From Acidobacteriota bacterium (GTDB lineage: Bacteria > Acidobacteriota > Vicinamibacteria > Vicinamibacterales > UBA2999): DNA of 53,883 nucleotides. The notes beneath the pieces are model-generated. The model ran no database searches. It was not told the origin of the DNA and was given only the letters and a program-made list of their open reading frames with translations. The stretch covers positions 73,291 to 127,173 of the forward strand of contig JAKFXY010000029.1 in the NCBI GenBank assembly GCA_021731165.1, given 5' to 3'. Within the stretch, counting starts at the first letter, position 1, and each line of letters starts with the position of its first letter. The position numbers and the translations under genes were made by a program. Below, one piece after another: positions 9,417 through 18,053 of the stretch.

Positions 9417-11629
9417 TCAACGTGCCGCTGACACCGGTCGAGCAGCGCGCGTGGGACGCGTATCCCAGAGTGCGTGAGGCGGTGCTGGCTGTCACCCGAG
9501 GCGTTTCGCCAGGCGCGGCTGAGGCGGCGCCGAGCACCTACTGGCGTGAAGAGCTCGAGAACATCGACTACCTGCTCGACGCCACGCCGCTCATCCTTCG
9601 CAAGCTCAGGCAGCACGCCGTGCACGTCACCAATCTCCGGCCGCACAACTTTCGCGAGAAGCAGGACGGCCGGTTCGAGGCATTCGTCGCGCGGCTCGAG
9701 TCGCTCCGCGCGCTCGCCGGCGACGAGCTGCTCGTGCCGGAGTCGCCCGCGCTCGGAGGGTTCGGGTTCGACATCGACGGCCGACTCTTCAACACCGACA
9801 CCATCAAGTTCTACGAGGTGCTGGCCGGGATGAAGCGCGCCGGCGCGTTGGAGCCGTTCAGCGCCGGTCAGCGACGCGTCGTGTGGGAGATCGGCGCCGG
9901 CTGGGGTGGGTTTGCGTACCAGTTCAAGACGCTCTTCCCGAACACGACGTACGTCATCACGGATCTGCCCGAGCTGTTCCTGTTCTCGGCGGTGTACCTG
10001 ATGGCGCTCTTTCCGGACGCCCGCGTCCGTTTCGTGGGCGCGGACACCGACACGGCGAGCGCCGCCGGCTGGCTCGACGTGGACTTCGTGTTCGTCCCCA
10101 ATACCCTGACCGATGTCGTGGCCGCCGCGCCGGTCGATCTCACCGTCAACATGGTCTCGTTCCAGGAGATGACGACCGCGCAGGTGCGGGAGTATGCGTC
10201 CATTGCCGCCCGCGCCGGCTGCCGCTCGCTCTATTCGCTCAACCGTGAGCGGTCGCCGTTCAACGCAGAGCTTTCGAGCGTGAGCGACGTACTTGGCGAG
10301 CAGTACGATCTCCGCGAGATTGCGGTCCTCGAGACCGACTACACGACGGCGTTGAAGAAGCCACCAAAGGCAAGGAAGGAAGTCGAGCGGGAGCCGCTGG
10401 GCTACCGTCATCTCGCCGGCTCGTTACGTGCCGCAGAGGGCCGCCTGGCACCGGCGGGCGAGGCCGCGGCATCGCTGCAGGCCGGTCCCAAGGTCGTGCT
10501 GGGTATGACGCTGTACAACTCGGCTCGCTACCTGCGCGAGGCGGCCAACTCGATTCTCAGCCAGACGTCCGGCGACTTCGCTCTGCTGATGCTGGACGAT
10601 GCGTCAGGCGACGACACCGCGCGGATCGCTCGGGAATACGAGCAGCACGATCCGCGAGTGCGGTACGCGCGTCACGAGGAGCGCCAGGGCATGGTGCCCA
10701 CCTGGCGCGAGGTCGCCACGCGCGCGGCGCGCGAGTATCCCTCCGCCGAATACTTCGCCTGGGTCAGCGACCACGATCGCTGGCACGCGGACTGGCTCGC
10801 GCACATGGCCGGCGCGCTCGATGCCGCCCCGGACGTGGTGATGGCGTACCCGGTGACGCAGCGGATGGACGAATTGGGGAACACGATCGAGAAGGAGCCA
10901 CGATCGTTCCAGACGACTGGTGTCGCCAACGTGATGGAGCGATGGCGCCGGTTCTGTCACGACGGCGTCGGGTCTGGCGACATGGTCTACGGCCTGATGC
11001 GCGTGCGCGCGCTCGAGGCGGCCGGGACCTTCCGCTCCGTGCTGAATCCGGATCGGCTGCTCATCGCCGAGCTGACGCTGCAGGGACAGATCCGTCAGGT
11101 GGATGAGCCGTTGTGGTGGCGGCGCCGATCCGCCGTCGCGAGCATTGCTCGCCAGCGCGTGACGCTGTTCGCCGGCCCGCCGCCGCGCTGGTTTGGGTGG
11201 CCGCCGCCGCTGCAGCACGCGTTCATGTTGATGCGCGAGTACCTCGCCTCCCGCACGCCCCCTGTCCGTGTTCCCGCGGTTCGGCTGCTCTGGATGCTGA
11301 CCCTCTACCAGCTCACGTCCGCGTGGCGCCACTACCGGAAGACCGAGTTCTCCAAGAGCTGTGGCCGCGGCATCGACAACCTGCACTGGGTCAAGAAGCT
11401 GATCAAGAAGGGCGCTCTGCTCACGCTTCACTACACGCTCGTCGGCTTCAACACGTCGCGCGCCAGGCTGCGCCGGTTCAGGCGGAAGGCTGTCTACGAA
11501 ACACTGGTGACCGTGCACAAGGTCAGCGGCCAGCTCCGTCGCGCCGGGCGCCGCGCCCGCTACGAGTTGCTGATGCTGACGCACCGGACAGGGCTGCGCG
11601 GACCGCGCAATGGAACACGCCTCCCGTGA
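9413..11629 (+). CDS. Putative sugar O-methyltransferase fused to a family 2 glycosyltransferase
   Basis: 738 residues from GTG 9413. Residues ~1-330 resemble the putative sugar O-methyltransferase family of polysaccharide loci: an SAM-binding segment WEIGAGWGGFAYQFK from residue 158 and DLPELFLFSAVYL soon after. From about residue 360 a GT-A family 2 domain begins (VVLGMTLYNSARYL, then LLMLDDASGDDT and a WVSDHDRWH segment supplying the Asp residues expected for nucleotide and metal binding). The C-terminal ~140 residues are basic and helical. One polypeptide could add a sugar and cap or decorate it with a methyl group. The gene lies between family A paralogues with 4-base overlaps on both sides. 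The acceptor is unknown. Confidence 0.82.
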   Translation: MINVPLTPVEQRAWDAYPRVREAVLAVTRGVSPGAAEAAPSTYWREELENIDYLLDATPLILRKLRQHAVHVTNLRPHNFREKQDGRFEAFVARLESLRALAGDELLVPESPALGGFGFDIDGRLFNTDTIKFYEVLAGMKRAGALEPFSAGQRRVVWEIGAGWGGFAYQFKTLFPNTTYVITDLPELFLFSAVYLMALFPDARVRFVGADTDTASAAGWLDVDFVFVPNTLTDVVAAAPVDLTVNMVSFQEMTTAQVREYASIAARAGCRSLYSLNRERSPFNAELSSVSDVLGEQYDLREIAVLETDYTTALKKPPKARKEVEREPLGYRHLAGSLRAAEGRLAPAGEAAASLQAGPKVVLGMTLYNSARYLREAANSILSQTSGDFALLMLDDASGDDTARIAREYEQHDPRVRYARHEERQGMVPTWREVATRAAREYPSAEYFAWVSDHDRWHADWLAHMAGALDAAPDVVMAYPVTQRMDELGNTIEKEPRSFQTTGVANVMERWRRFCHDGVGSGDMVYGLMRVRALEAAGTFRSVLNPDRLLIAELTLQGQIRQVDEPLWWRRRSAVASIARQRVTLFAGPPPRWFGWPPPLQHAFMLMREYLASRTPPVRVPAVRLLWMLTLYQLTSAWRHYRKTEFSKSCGRGIDNLHWVKKLIKKGALLTLHYTLVGFNTSRARLRRFRRKAVYETLVTVHKVSGQLRRAGRRARYELLMLTHRTGLRGPRNGTRLP

Positions 11630-13164
11630 GAGTCCTGATTGCCGCGCTGCACAACGGGTACTACCGGAACCTGGAGTCAGTCGTTGACGAGCTCGCCAGG
11701 CGCGGGCACCAGATCTTTCTTGGGTCGGAGCGACCGGTCTCAGCCCTTGGAGGTCAGTCGATTGTCGAGCGGCTGGCAGAGGCGCACAAAGGTGTGTCGC
11801 ATGGAACCGTGCGCTGGCGGGAGCAAAGGACGCGGTTCCTCGCCACGAAAGTGCGCCTCGCGCTCGACTATCTGCGGTATCTCGAGCCGGCATATGCAGA
11901 CGCATCTTCACTGCGGCAGCGTGCGGTGGTCCGGACGCCCGTGGGGCTGGTCTGGCTCGTCGAGCGTGGACCAGGCCGCCCGCCGGCGGTTCGTCGCCTG
12001 ATCGCCCGTGCGCTGGATTCCATCGATCGTGCGCTGCCGCCCAGTCCGGACATCGAACGGTTTCTCGACGAGCAGCGGCCGGACGCCGTGATCATCACGC
12101 CGCTCATCGGCCTGGTCCCCTCATCGCAACTCGACCTGCTGCGGAGCGCCCAGGCTCGGGGAATTCCGACGGCCGTCTGCGTCTGGAGCTGGGACCACCT
12201 GTCGAGCAAGGCGATCATCCGCGACGCACCGGACCGGCTCTTCGTCTGGAACGATACCCAGAAGAACGAGGCGATGACGATGCACGGAATCGAGGCCGAG
12301 CGGATCATCGTCACCGGCGCGCAGAACTTCGATCGCTGGTTCGGTCGGCAACCGTCCCGTTCGCGAGCGGCGTTTGCCGGGGATGTGGGCCTGCCCGACG
12401 ATCGTCCGTTCGTGTTGTGGGTGTGCTCGGCTCTCTTTCCAGGCAGCCCCTCCGAGGCTGAGTTCGTCATGCGGTGGGCCGCGCACCTGCGCGCGTCCGC
12501 CGATCCGCGGGTACGCGACGTGAACATCTTGATCCGTCCGCATCCCTCACGCGGCAAGGAGTGGGAGCAGGTGGACTGGCGTCGGCTCGGACGGGTGGCG
12601 TTTCGAGGTGGAAACCCAATCGATGCCGAGTCTCGAGCAGACTATTTCGACTCGCTCCACCACAGCGCAGCCGTGGTTGGCCTGAACACGAGCGCCTTCA
12701 TCGAGGCCGGCATCGTCGGCCGGCCGGTCATGACGATTCTGCCGGAGGAGTTTCGCGCCAACCAGGAGGGCACCCTGCACTTCGGTTATCTGATGAACGT
12801 GGGCGGCGGGCTGCTGACCAGCGCGCGAACGCTGGAGGATCATGAGCGGCAGCTTGTCGAGATGCTGGCCGGACCGCCTGAGGCCGTGCTCGAGCGCCAG
12901 CGCCGCTTCGTCACGGCATTCGTGCGGCCACATGGCCTCGACGTCTCCGCAACGACGCTGATGGTGGAGGCTGTCGAGTCGCTCGGCGCGAGCGCGCCGG
13001 TGCGCCTGTCCCGTGGCGTTGGTGCGGGGGCCAGACTCGGGCTGCGCGCACTGCGCGCGATCGAGCGTGTGCCAGCCGGGCGTCGCCTGCTCCTCGACGA
13101 GCGGGAGGTGCGGGCAAAGAAGCGTCGTGCCGCCGAAGAGCACCGGGCCGTGAGCTGGGGTTGA
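11626..13164 (+). CDS. Family A putative GT-B glycosyltransferase
   Basis: 512 residues from GTG 11626, which overlaps the previous stop (GTGA) and gives the family's normal N-terminus RVLIAALHNGYYRNLESV. The frame stays open much further upstream, but that stretch is a shadow of the methyltransferase/GT2 gene. Motifs: SWDHLSSKA from residue 188, VWNDTQKNEA, VTGAQNFDRWFGR (the Cys of GAQC is Asn here), RPHPSR with His at 306 and NTSAFIEAG from 354. The tail is the shortest of the complete copies (RRLLLDEREVRAKKRRAAEE, then stop), so the long coiled coil is not needed by every member. Confidence 0.8.
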   Translation: MRVLIAALHNGYYRNLESVVDELARRGHQIFLGSERPVSALGGQSIVERLAEAHKGVSHGTVRWREQRTRFLATKVRLALDYLRYLEPAYADASSLRQRAVVRTPVGLVWLVERGPGRPPAVRRLIARALDSIDRALPPSPDIERFLDEQRPDAVIITPLIGLVPSSQLDLLRSAQARGIPTAVCVWSWDHLSSKAIIRDAPDRLFVWNDTQKNEAMTMHGIEAERIIVTGAQNFDRWFGRQPSRSRAAFAGDVGLPDDRPFVLWVCSALFPGSPSEAEFVMRWAAHLRASADPRVRDVNILIRPHPSRGKEWEQVDWRRLGRVAFRGGNPIDAESRADYFDSLHHSAAVVGLNTSAFIEAGIVGRPVMTILPEEFRANQEGTLHFGYLMNVGGGLLTSARTLEDHERQLVEMLAGPPEAVLERQRRFVTAFVRPHGLDVSATTLMVEAVESLGASAPVRLSRGVGAGARLGLRALRAIERVPAGRRLLLDEREVRAKKRRAAEEHRAVSWG

Positions 13165-13172
13165 TCGATTCG

Positions 13173-15851
13173 ATGAAGCTGCTCTTCTACGTGCGCCATT
13201 ACGCCTACCTCCGGCTGTTCGAGTCGGCATTGACGGAGCTTGCCGAGCGTGGCCATCACGTGCACCTCGCCGCGGATCGTGAAGAGGCGATTGGCGGACA
13301 GGGAATGGTCGAGCGGCTGGCCGCGCGCTATCCCGGAATCACGATGGGACCGACGCCGGGCCGCGCGCCTGGCGCGTGGGACGACTTCGCGCACCGTCTG
13401 CGGCTCGGCATCGACCACCTCCGCTATCTCGAACCGCGGTACGACAGTACGCCGCACCTCGCCGCCCGCGCCCGCGCCCGCGCCCCACGGGTGGCCGTCA
13501 AGGCCGCGGAGATCCTGCGGCGGCCATGGCAGCGACGGCTGCTCGCATCGGTCCTGCTCGGATTCGAGCGCGGACTTCCACCGGCGCGCGACATCGAGGC
13601 GCATATCCGGAGGCAGGCGCCGGATCTCGTGCTGATCACGCCGCTCATCGCCCTCGGGTCCCCGCAGATGGATCATCTCGCCGCCGCCAAGCGGCTGGGC
13701 GTGAAGACGGTACTGCCGGTGGGAAGCTGGGACCACCTGTCGAGCAAGGCGCTCATTCGCAGCACGCCGGACCTGGTGCTCGTCTGGAATGAGATCCAGA
13801 AGCGTGAAGCCACCGAGATGCACGGCGTGGAGGCTGACCGTGTGGTCGTGACCGGCGCGCAGGTCTTCGATCAGTGGTTCAATCGGTCCCCATCGCGCGA
13901 CCGGGACGCATTCTGCGCGCGGGTGGGTTTGCGGCCCGATAGGCCTTACGTGCTCTACCTCTGTTCGTCTCTGTTCCGCGGCACCGCGAACGAGGCGTTC
14001 TTCGTCGAACAGTGGGTAGGGGCCGTGCGCGCGAGCGCCGATCCTCGGCTGAAGGACATCGGCATCCTCATCAGGCCGCACCCGCAGCGGCTCAACGAGT
14101 GGAAGCACGTCCACCTCACGCACCGCAACCTCGTGTTCTGGGGCGATCTTCCCATCACCGGGGAGGCCAAGGATGACTACTTCGACTCGATGTACTACGC
14201 CTCGGCGGTCGTCGGGCTGAACACCAGCGCGTTCCTGGAAGCCGCGGTGGTCGGGAAGCCGGTGCTCACGGTCCTCGACCCCGAGATCTCGCGCGACAAC
14301 CAGGAAGGCACGATTCACTTCCGGTATCTGCTCGAGGTCAACGGGGGCCTGCTGCGCGTGGCGCGCTCGCTCGACGAACATACGCAGCAGCTCGCCGACT
14401 CGCTCGTGGCGGATGGAGGCTCCGATCCGAAGGCCGCGCGCTTCGTCGAGGGATTCATCCGGCCGTTCGGCCGGGACGTGCCGGCCACTCCGCGTTTCGT
14501 CGATGCGCTCGAGCGGTTGGCGGCGGCGCCGGCGTCCAGCGCCCACGATGGCGGGGTCACGCGTTTCCTTTGGCGACTGCCTGCGTATCCCTTCGTCGGC
14601 ATCCTTCGTCTGATGCTCGACACGCAGCCATGGCGCAAGCGTGTGCGGCGTGAGATCCGCAAGGCGCTGATGGACGGCCGTCGCCGGATCTTCGTCGCCT
14701 TGAAACACTTCGCGCAGACCCAGCTCGGCGAGAAGGAGCTGGCGCCGACCCCCGCGGCGCCCTCCTCGCCGCTGGCGCCGAAGCCTGGACGCCAGCGCGA
14801 TCCCGCGAAGCGGTTCATCGGCTCGAATCTGCCGGAGGCGGAGGAGGCACGCGAGGCGGTCACGCTGCTCGGTCGCAGCGGCCGGCCCATCATCATCGGA
14901 CCGTGGTTGTCGGAGACCGGCTTCGAGCTCCTGTACTGGATCCCGTTCGTGGCCTGGGCCAAGGCACACGGCAACTTCGATCCCGAGCAGCTCATCGTCA
15001 TCTCGCGCGGTGGCGCGGCACCGTGGTACCGGCACATCACGTCGCAGTACGAGGACGTCTTCGCGTTCTACACGCCTGAAGAGTTCCGGCATGAGAACGA
15101 AGGACGAATCGCGGGTCAGAGAGGCCGGCTCAAACACGTCGAGGTGTCGCCGTTCGACCGGGAGATCATCCGTCGCGTCACGGACAAGCGCCAACTGAAG
15201 GATGCCCAGCTCCTGCACCCCTCGATGATGTACGAGCTGTTCGACCACTTCTGGTTCCAGCGCGTGCCGCTGCCGTTCGTGGAGGCCTTCACCAAATTCG
15301 CGCCGCTGCCCGCCGTCGATCTCGGACCACTTCGGCAGCAGTTGCCCGACCGCTACATCGCGGCAAAGTTCTATGGCAACGCCGCATTGCCGGAGTCACC
15401 AGAGAACCGGGCGTTCGTCGCGTCGTACCTCGAGGAGCTCACGCGCCACACCGACGTCGTGCTGCTGAACACCGGGCACCGGTTCGACGATCATGAGGAC
15501 ATGCCGCGGGCCGTCCGCGCGCGGCTCCATTCCGTCGAGCACCTGATGACACCCCAGAACAACCTGGACCTGCAGACGCGCATCATCAGCGGCGCACAGG
15601 CATTTGTCGGAACCTATGGCGGGTTCTCGTATCTCGCGCCCTTCTATGGCATCGACACGCTGGCGTTCTATTCGCATGTCACCGGTTTCCGGCACGACCA
15701 TCTCGAGGTGGCCAAGCGTGTCTTCTCGTCGATGAGGCAGGGATCGTTCGTCGAGCTCGACATCCGCGCCCTGGACCTGCTGCGTCTCGGGCTCGGAGAC
15801 GGCGAGTCGGTGCACAATGCTCGAGGCGCGATGCACAATGTCAAAGCCTGA
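13173..15851 (+). CDS. Fusion of family A (GT-B-like) and family B domains
   Basis: 892 residues from ATG 13173; TTG 13161, overlapping the previous stop, is an alternative. Residues ~1-480 are a full family A domain: SWDHLSSKA near 185, VWNEIQKREA, VTGAQVFDQWFNR, RPHPQR with His near 303 and NTSAFLEAA near 350. A linker with a Pro/Ala-rich stretch (around 525-545) leads to a second domain from about 570, beginning GPWLSETGFELLYW near 576 and including VISRGGAAPWY, LHPSMMYELF, AAKFYGNAALP and FVGTYGGFSYLAPFYG near 811. This second domain is shared with stand-alone proteins at 19709, 20789 and 27653. The fusion suggests that A and B act on the same product. The start of the neuB-like gene overlaps its end by 14 bases. 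Confidence 0.82.
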   Translation: MKLLFYVRHYAYLRLFESALTELAERGHHVHLAADREEAIGGQGMVERLAARYPGITMGPTPGRAPGAWDDFAHRLRLGIDHLRYLEPRYDSTPHLAARARARAPRVAVKAAEILRRPWQRRLLASVLLGFERGLPPARDIEAHIRRQAPDLVLITPLIALGSPQMDHLAAAKRLGVKTVLPVGSWDHLSSKALIRSTPDLVLVWNEIQKREATEMHGVEADRVVVTGAQVFDQWFNRSPSRDRDAFCARVGLRPDRPYVLYLCSSLFRGTANEAFFVEQWVGAVRASADPRLKDIGILIRPHPQRLNEWKHVHLTHRNLVFWGDLPITGEAKDDYFDSMYYASAVVGLNTSAFLEAAVVGKPVLTVLDPEISRDNQEGTIHFRYLLEVNGGLLRVARSLDEHTQQLADSLVADGGSDPKAARFVEGFIRPFGRDVPATPRFVDALERLAAAPASSAHDGGVTRFLWRLPAYPFVGILRLMLDTQPWRKRVRREIRKALMDGRRRIFVALKHFAQTQLGEKELAPTPAAPSSPLAPKPGRQRDPAKRFIGSNLPEAEEAREAVTLLGRSGRPIIIGPWLSETGFELLYWIPFVAWAKAHGNFDPEQLIVISRGGAAPWYRHITSQYEDVFAFYTPEEFRHENEGRIAGQRGRLKHVEVSPFDREIIRRVTDKRQLKDAQLLHPSMMYELFDHFWFQRVPLPFVEAFTKFAPLPAVDLGPLRQQLPDRYIAAKFYGNAALPESPENRAFVASYLEELTRHTDVVLLNTGHRFDDHEDMPRAVRARLHSVEHLMTPQNNLDLQTRIISGAQAFVGTYGGFSYLAPFYGIDTLAFYSHVTGFRHDHLEVAKRVFSSMRQGSFVELDIRALDLLRLGLGDGESVHNARGAMHNVKA
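13465..13482 (+). repeat. Short tandem hexamer (CCCGCG)3 inside the fusion gene
   Basis: Three perfect copies of CCCGCG followed by CCC encode an Arg-Ala-Arg-Ala run (RARARA) in the family A half of the fusion protein. A change of one unit would keep the frame, adding or removing two residues, so this is not an on/off phase switch. It is probably a by-product of GC-rich codon use. Confidence 0.7.
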
Positions 15852-16899
15852 AGACGCTCTCGCCGGCCTGGGCCATGGCCGTTGCCTCGTGATCGGCGAG
15901 GTGGCGCTGACGCACGACGGCAGCGTCAACCTCGCGCACGCCTTCGTGGATGCCATCGCGGGAGCCGGCGCTGACGCCGTGAAGTTCCAGACGCATATCG
16001 CCGCTGCCGAGAGCACTCCCTCGGAGCCGTTCCGCGTTCACTTCAGCCGGCAGGACGAGACGCGCTACGACTACTGGAAGCGGATGGAGTTCACCGAGGA
16101 CGAGTGGCGTGGCCTTGCGGCGCATGCGCGCGACCGCCAGATCCTCTTCCTGTCATCCGCCTTTTCGATCGAGGCCGTGGACATGCTGGAACGCATCGGC
16201 ATGCCGCTCTGGAAAGTCGGCTCGGGAGAGACATCCAACGCCATGCTGATCGATCGCATGGCCGCCACCGGTGCACCGGTCCTGCTGTCGAGTGGCATGA
16301 GTGCCATCGCCGAGGTGGACGCGGCCGTGGCGCGCGTGAGGTCGCATGGCGCCGGGGTCGGCCTGTTTCAGTGCACCACGGCGTACCCCTGCCCGCCGGA
16401 GAAGGTCGGGCTCAACATGATTCCGTTCTACCGGGAACGCTACGGCTGCTGGGTCGGTCTCTCCGATCACTCGGCGACCATCTACCCGGGGCTCGCCGGC
16501 GCCGCGCTCGGTATGGACATGCTCGAGGTGCACGTCGCGCTCTCGCGCGAGATGTTCGGGCCGGACGTTCCCGCGTCAGTGACCACCACCGAGCTGCGCA
16601 ACCTCGTGGACGGGATCCGCTTCATCGAGATCATGCGCGCGCATCCGGTGGACAAGGACGCGCTCGCGGTCGAGGCCGCGCCGCTGCGGAACATCTTCAC
16701 GCGCAGCATCGTGGCCGGGCACGACCTGGCCGCCGGCACGGTGTTGACGCGTGAGCATCTCCTGATCAAGAAACCCGGCACGGGCCTCCCGCCTGGACGC
16801 CTCGACGAGATTGTGGGCCGTCGCCTGCGCCGTGCAGTCGTGGCCGACCAGCTCCTGGCCGCCGAAGACATCGAAGGCTTCATCCCTACTACTGAATGA
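15838..16899 (+). CDS. NeuB-like N-acylneuraminate (nonulosonic acid) synthase
   Basis: 353 residues from ATG 15838, preferred over ATG 15817 because GAGG lies about 12 bases before it; both overlap the end of the preceding fusion gene. The enzyme condenses phosphoenolpyruvate with a ManNAc-type sugar to a nonulosonic acid. The TIM-barrel domain shows VIGEVALTHDG, DAVKFQTH, KVGSGE, LLSSGM, QCTTAYPCP, GLSDHS and EVHVALSREMFGPD, and the last ~70 residues form an antifreeze-like SAF domain (RSIVAGHDLAAGTVLTREHL, PPG). The usual N-terminal N-H-N-G motif reads T-H-D-G, as in one NeuB subgroup. It is followed by an epimerase (4-base overlap), a methyltransferase and a CMP-synthetase, so a complete CMP-nonulosonate module is present. 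Confidence 0.9.
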   Translation: MSKPEDALAGLGHGRCLVIGEVALTHDGSVNLAHAFVDAIAGAGADAVKFQTHIAAAESTPSEPFRVHFSRQDETRYDYWKRMEFTEDEWRGLAAHARDRQILFLSSAFSIEAVDMLERIGMPLWKVGSGETSNAMLIDRMAATGAPVLLSSGMSAIAEVDAAVARVRSHGAGVGLFQCTTAYPCPPEKVGLNMIPFYRERYGCWVGLSDHSATIYPGLAGAALGMDMLEVHVALSREMFGPDVPASVTTTELRNLVDGIRFIEIMRAHPVDKDALAVEAAPLRNIFTRSIVAGHDLAAGTVLTREHLLIKKPGTGLPPGRLDEIVGRRLRRAVVADQLLAAEDIEGFIPTTE

Positions 16900-18053
16900 C
16901 ACCACGGAAAATCTGCGTCGTCGTCACAGCCCGCCCAAGCTACTCACGCATTCGCACGGCGCTTCAGGCGATTCAAGCCCATGCCAATCTCGAGCTGCAG
17001 CTCGTCGTGGCCGCCTCGGCGCTCCTCGATCGCTACGGCAACGCCATCCAGGCGATTGAGCGGGACGGGTTTCCAATCGCCGCCCGTGTGTACATGGTGC
17101 TCGAGGGTGAGAACCTCGTCACGTCAGCCAAGTCCACCGGCCTCGGACTTGTCGAGCTGGCCACGGTCTTCGACAACCTGAAGCCCGATGCCGTGGTGAC
17201 CATCGCGGATCGGTACGAAACGCTGGCCAACGCCGTCGCCGCGGCATACATGAACATCCCGGTCGTACACGTGCAGGGCGGAGAGGTCACCGGCTCGATC
17301 GACGAGAAGGTTCGGCACGCCGTCACCAAGCTCTCGAACCTGCACCTGGTGTCCACGCAGATGGCGGCCGAGCGCGTTCGAAGACTTGGGGAAGAACCGG
17401 GAAGCGTCGTCGTGACCGGCTGTCCGTCGATTGACATCGCCGCCGAGGTCGGGGCTCGCCCCGGGCTCGATTTCGATCCCTTCGAGAAATACGGCGGAGT
17501 GGGGCCCAAGGCCGACCTCTCGAACGGCTACCTCGTCGTGATGCAGCATCCGGTAACGACGGAGTACGAGGCGGCTCGTGCGCAGGTCGATGAGACGCTC
17601 TATGCGGTGAAGGACGCGGGGGTGCCGGTGCTCTGGTTCTGGCCCAACGCCGACGCCGGCTCGGACGGGACCTCGAAGGGTATCCGGGTGTTTCGAGAGA
17701 AGGAGGATCCGGGCGGATTTCACCTGTTCCGGAACATGTATCCCGAGGACTTCCTGCGACTCCTCTGTGGCGCCACGGCGATCGTCGGCAATTCCAGCGT
17801 CGCGATTCGCGAGTGTTCCTACTTGGGCGTGCCCGCCGTCAACGTGGGCTCCCGGCAACAGGGCCGTGAGCGCGGCAAGAACGTGATCGACGTGGGCCAC
17901 GATCGCCGGGAGATTGCTCAGGCGATCCGCGCCCATATGGAGCGCGGCAAGGCGCCGCGCGATCTGCTGTACGGTGACGGCAAGGCGGGCGCTCGCATCG
18001 CCGAGGTGCTCGCGACGGCCCCGCTGACTGTCGAGAAGCGGTTGACCTATTGA
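16896..18053 (+). CDS. NeuC-like UDP-N-acetylglucosamine 2-epimerase (hydrolysing), copy 2
   Basis: 385 residues; ATG 16896 overlaps the neuB-like stop as ATGA. It is related along its whole length to the protein at 3989: ARPSYSRIRTAL near the N-terminus, ADRYETLANAVAAAYM, HVQGGEVTGSIDEKVRHAVTKL, MQHPVTTEYEAAR and GNSSVAIRECSYLGVPAVNVG. The paired substitutions (HTMGGE against HVQGGE, SAPVRE against SVAIRE) suggest long-separated paralogues and possibly different UDP-sugar substrates. It supplies the amino-hexose substrate to the adjacent synthase. The family is cytosolic and UDP is released during catalysis. Confidence 0.9.
   Translation: MTPRKICVVVTARPSYSRIRTALQAIQAHANLELQLVVAASALLDRYGNAIQAIERDGFPIAARVYMVLEGENLVTSAKSTGLGLVELATVFDNLKPDAVVTIADRYETLANAVAAAYMNIPVVHVQGGEVTGSIDEKVRHAVTKLSNLHLVSTQMAAERVRRLGEEPGSVVVTGCPSIDIAAEVGARPGLDFDPFEKYGGVGPKADLSNGYLVVMQHPVTTEYEAARAQVDETLYAVKDAGVPVLWFWPNADAGSDGTSKGIRVFREKEDPGGFHLFRNMYPEDFLRLLCGATAIVGNSSVAIRECSYLGVPAVNVGSRQQGRERGKNVIDVGHDRREIAQAIRAHMERGKAPRDLLYGDGKAGARIAEVLATAPLTVEKRLTY

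Noticed and set aside
11113-11625. Upstream extension of the family A gene starting at 11626
   Set aside because: Translation in this stretch is a frame-shadow of the methyltransferase/GT2 gene; homology to the paralogues begins exactly at GTG 11626. The same reasoning applies to extensions before 25829, 36587, 38489, 44609 and 50246.
12840-15248. Minus-strand open frame of 802 codons
   Set aside because: Opposite the A-B fusion gene, which has clear conserved motifs. The minus-strand translation has no family resemblance.
1-15851. CRISPR-like or mobile-element explanation for the repeated blocks
   Set aside because: The repetition is at the protein family level with diverged DNA. No short regular repeats, terminal inverted repeats, transposase or integrase were seen.
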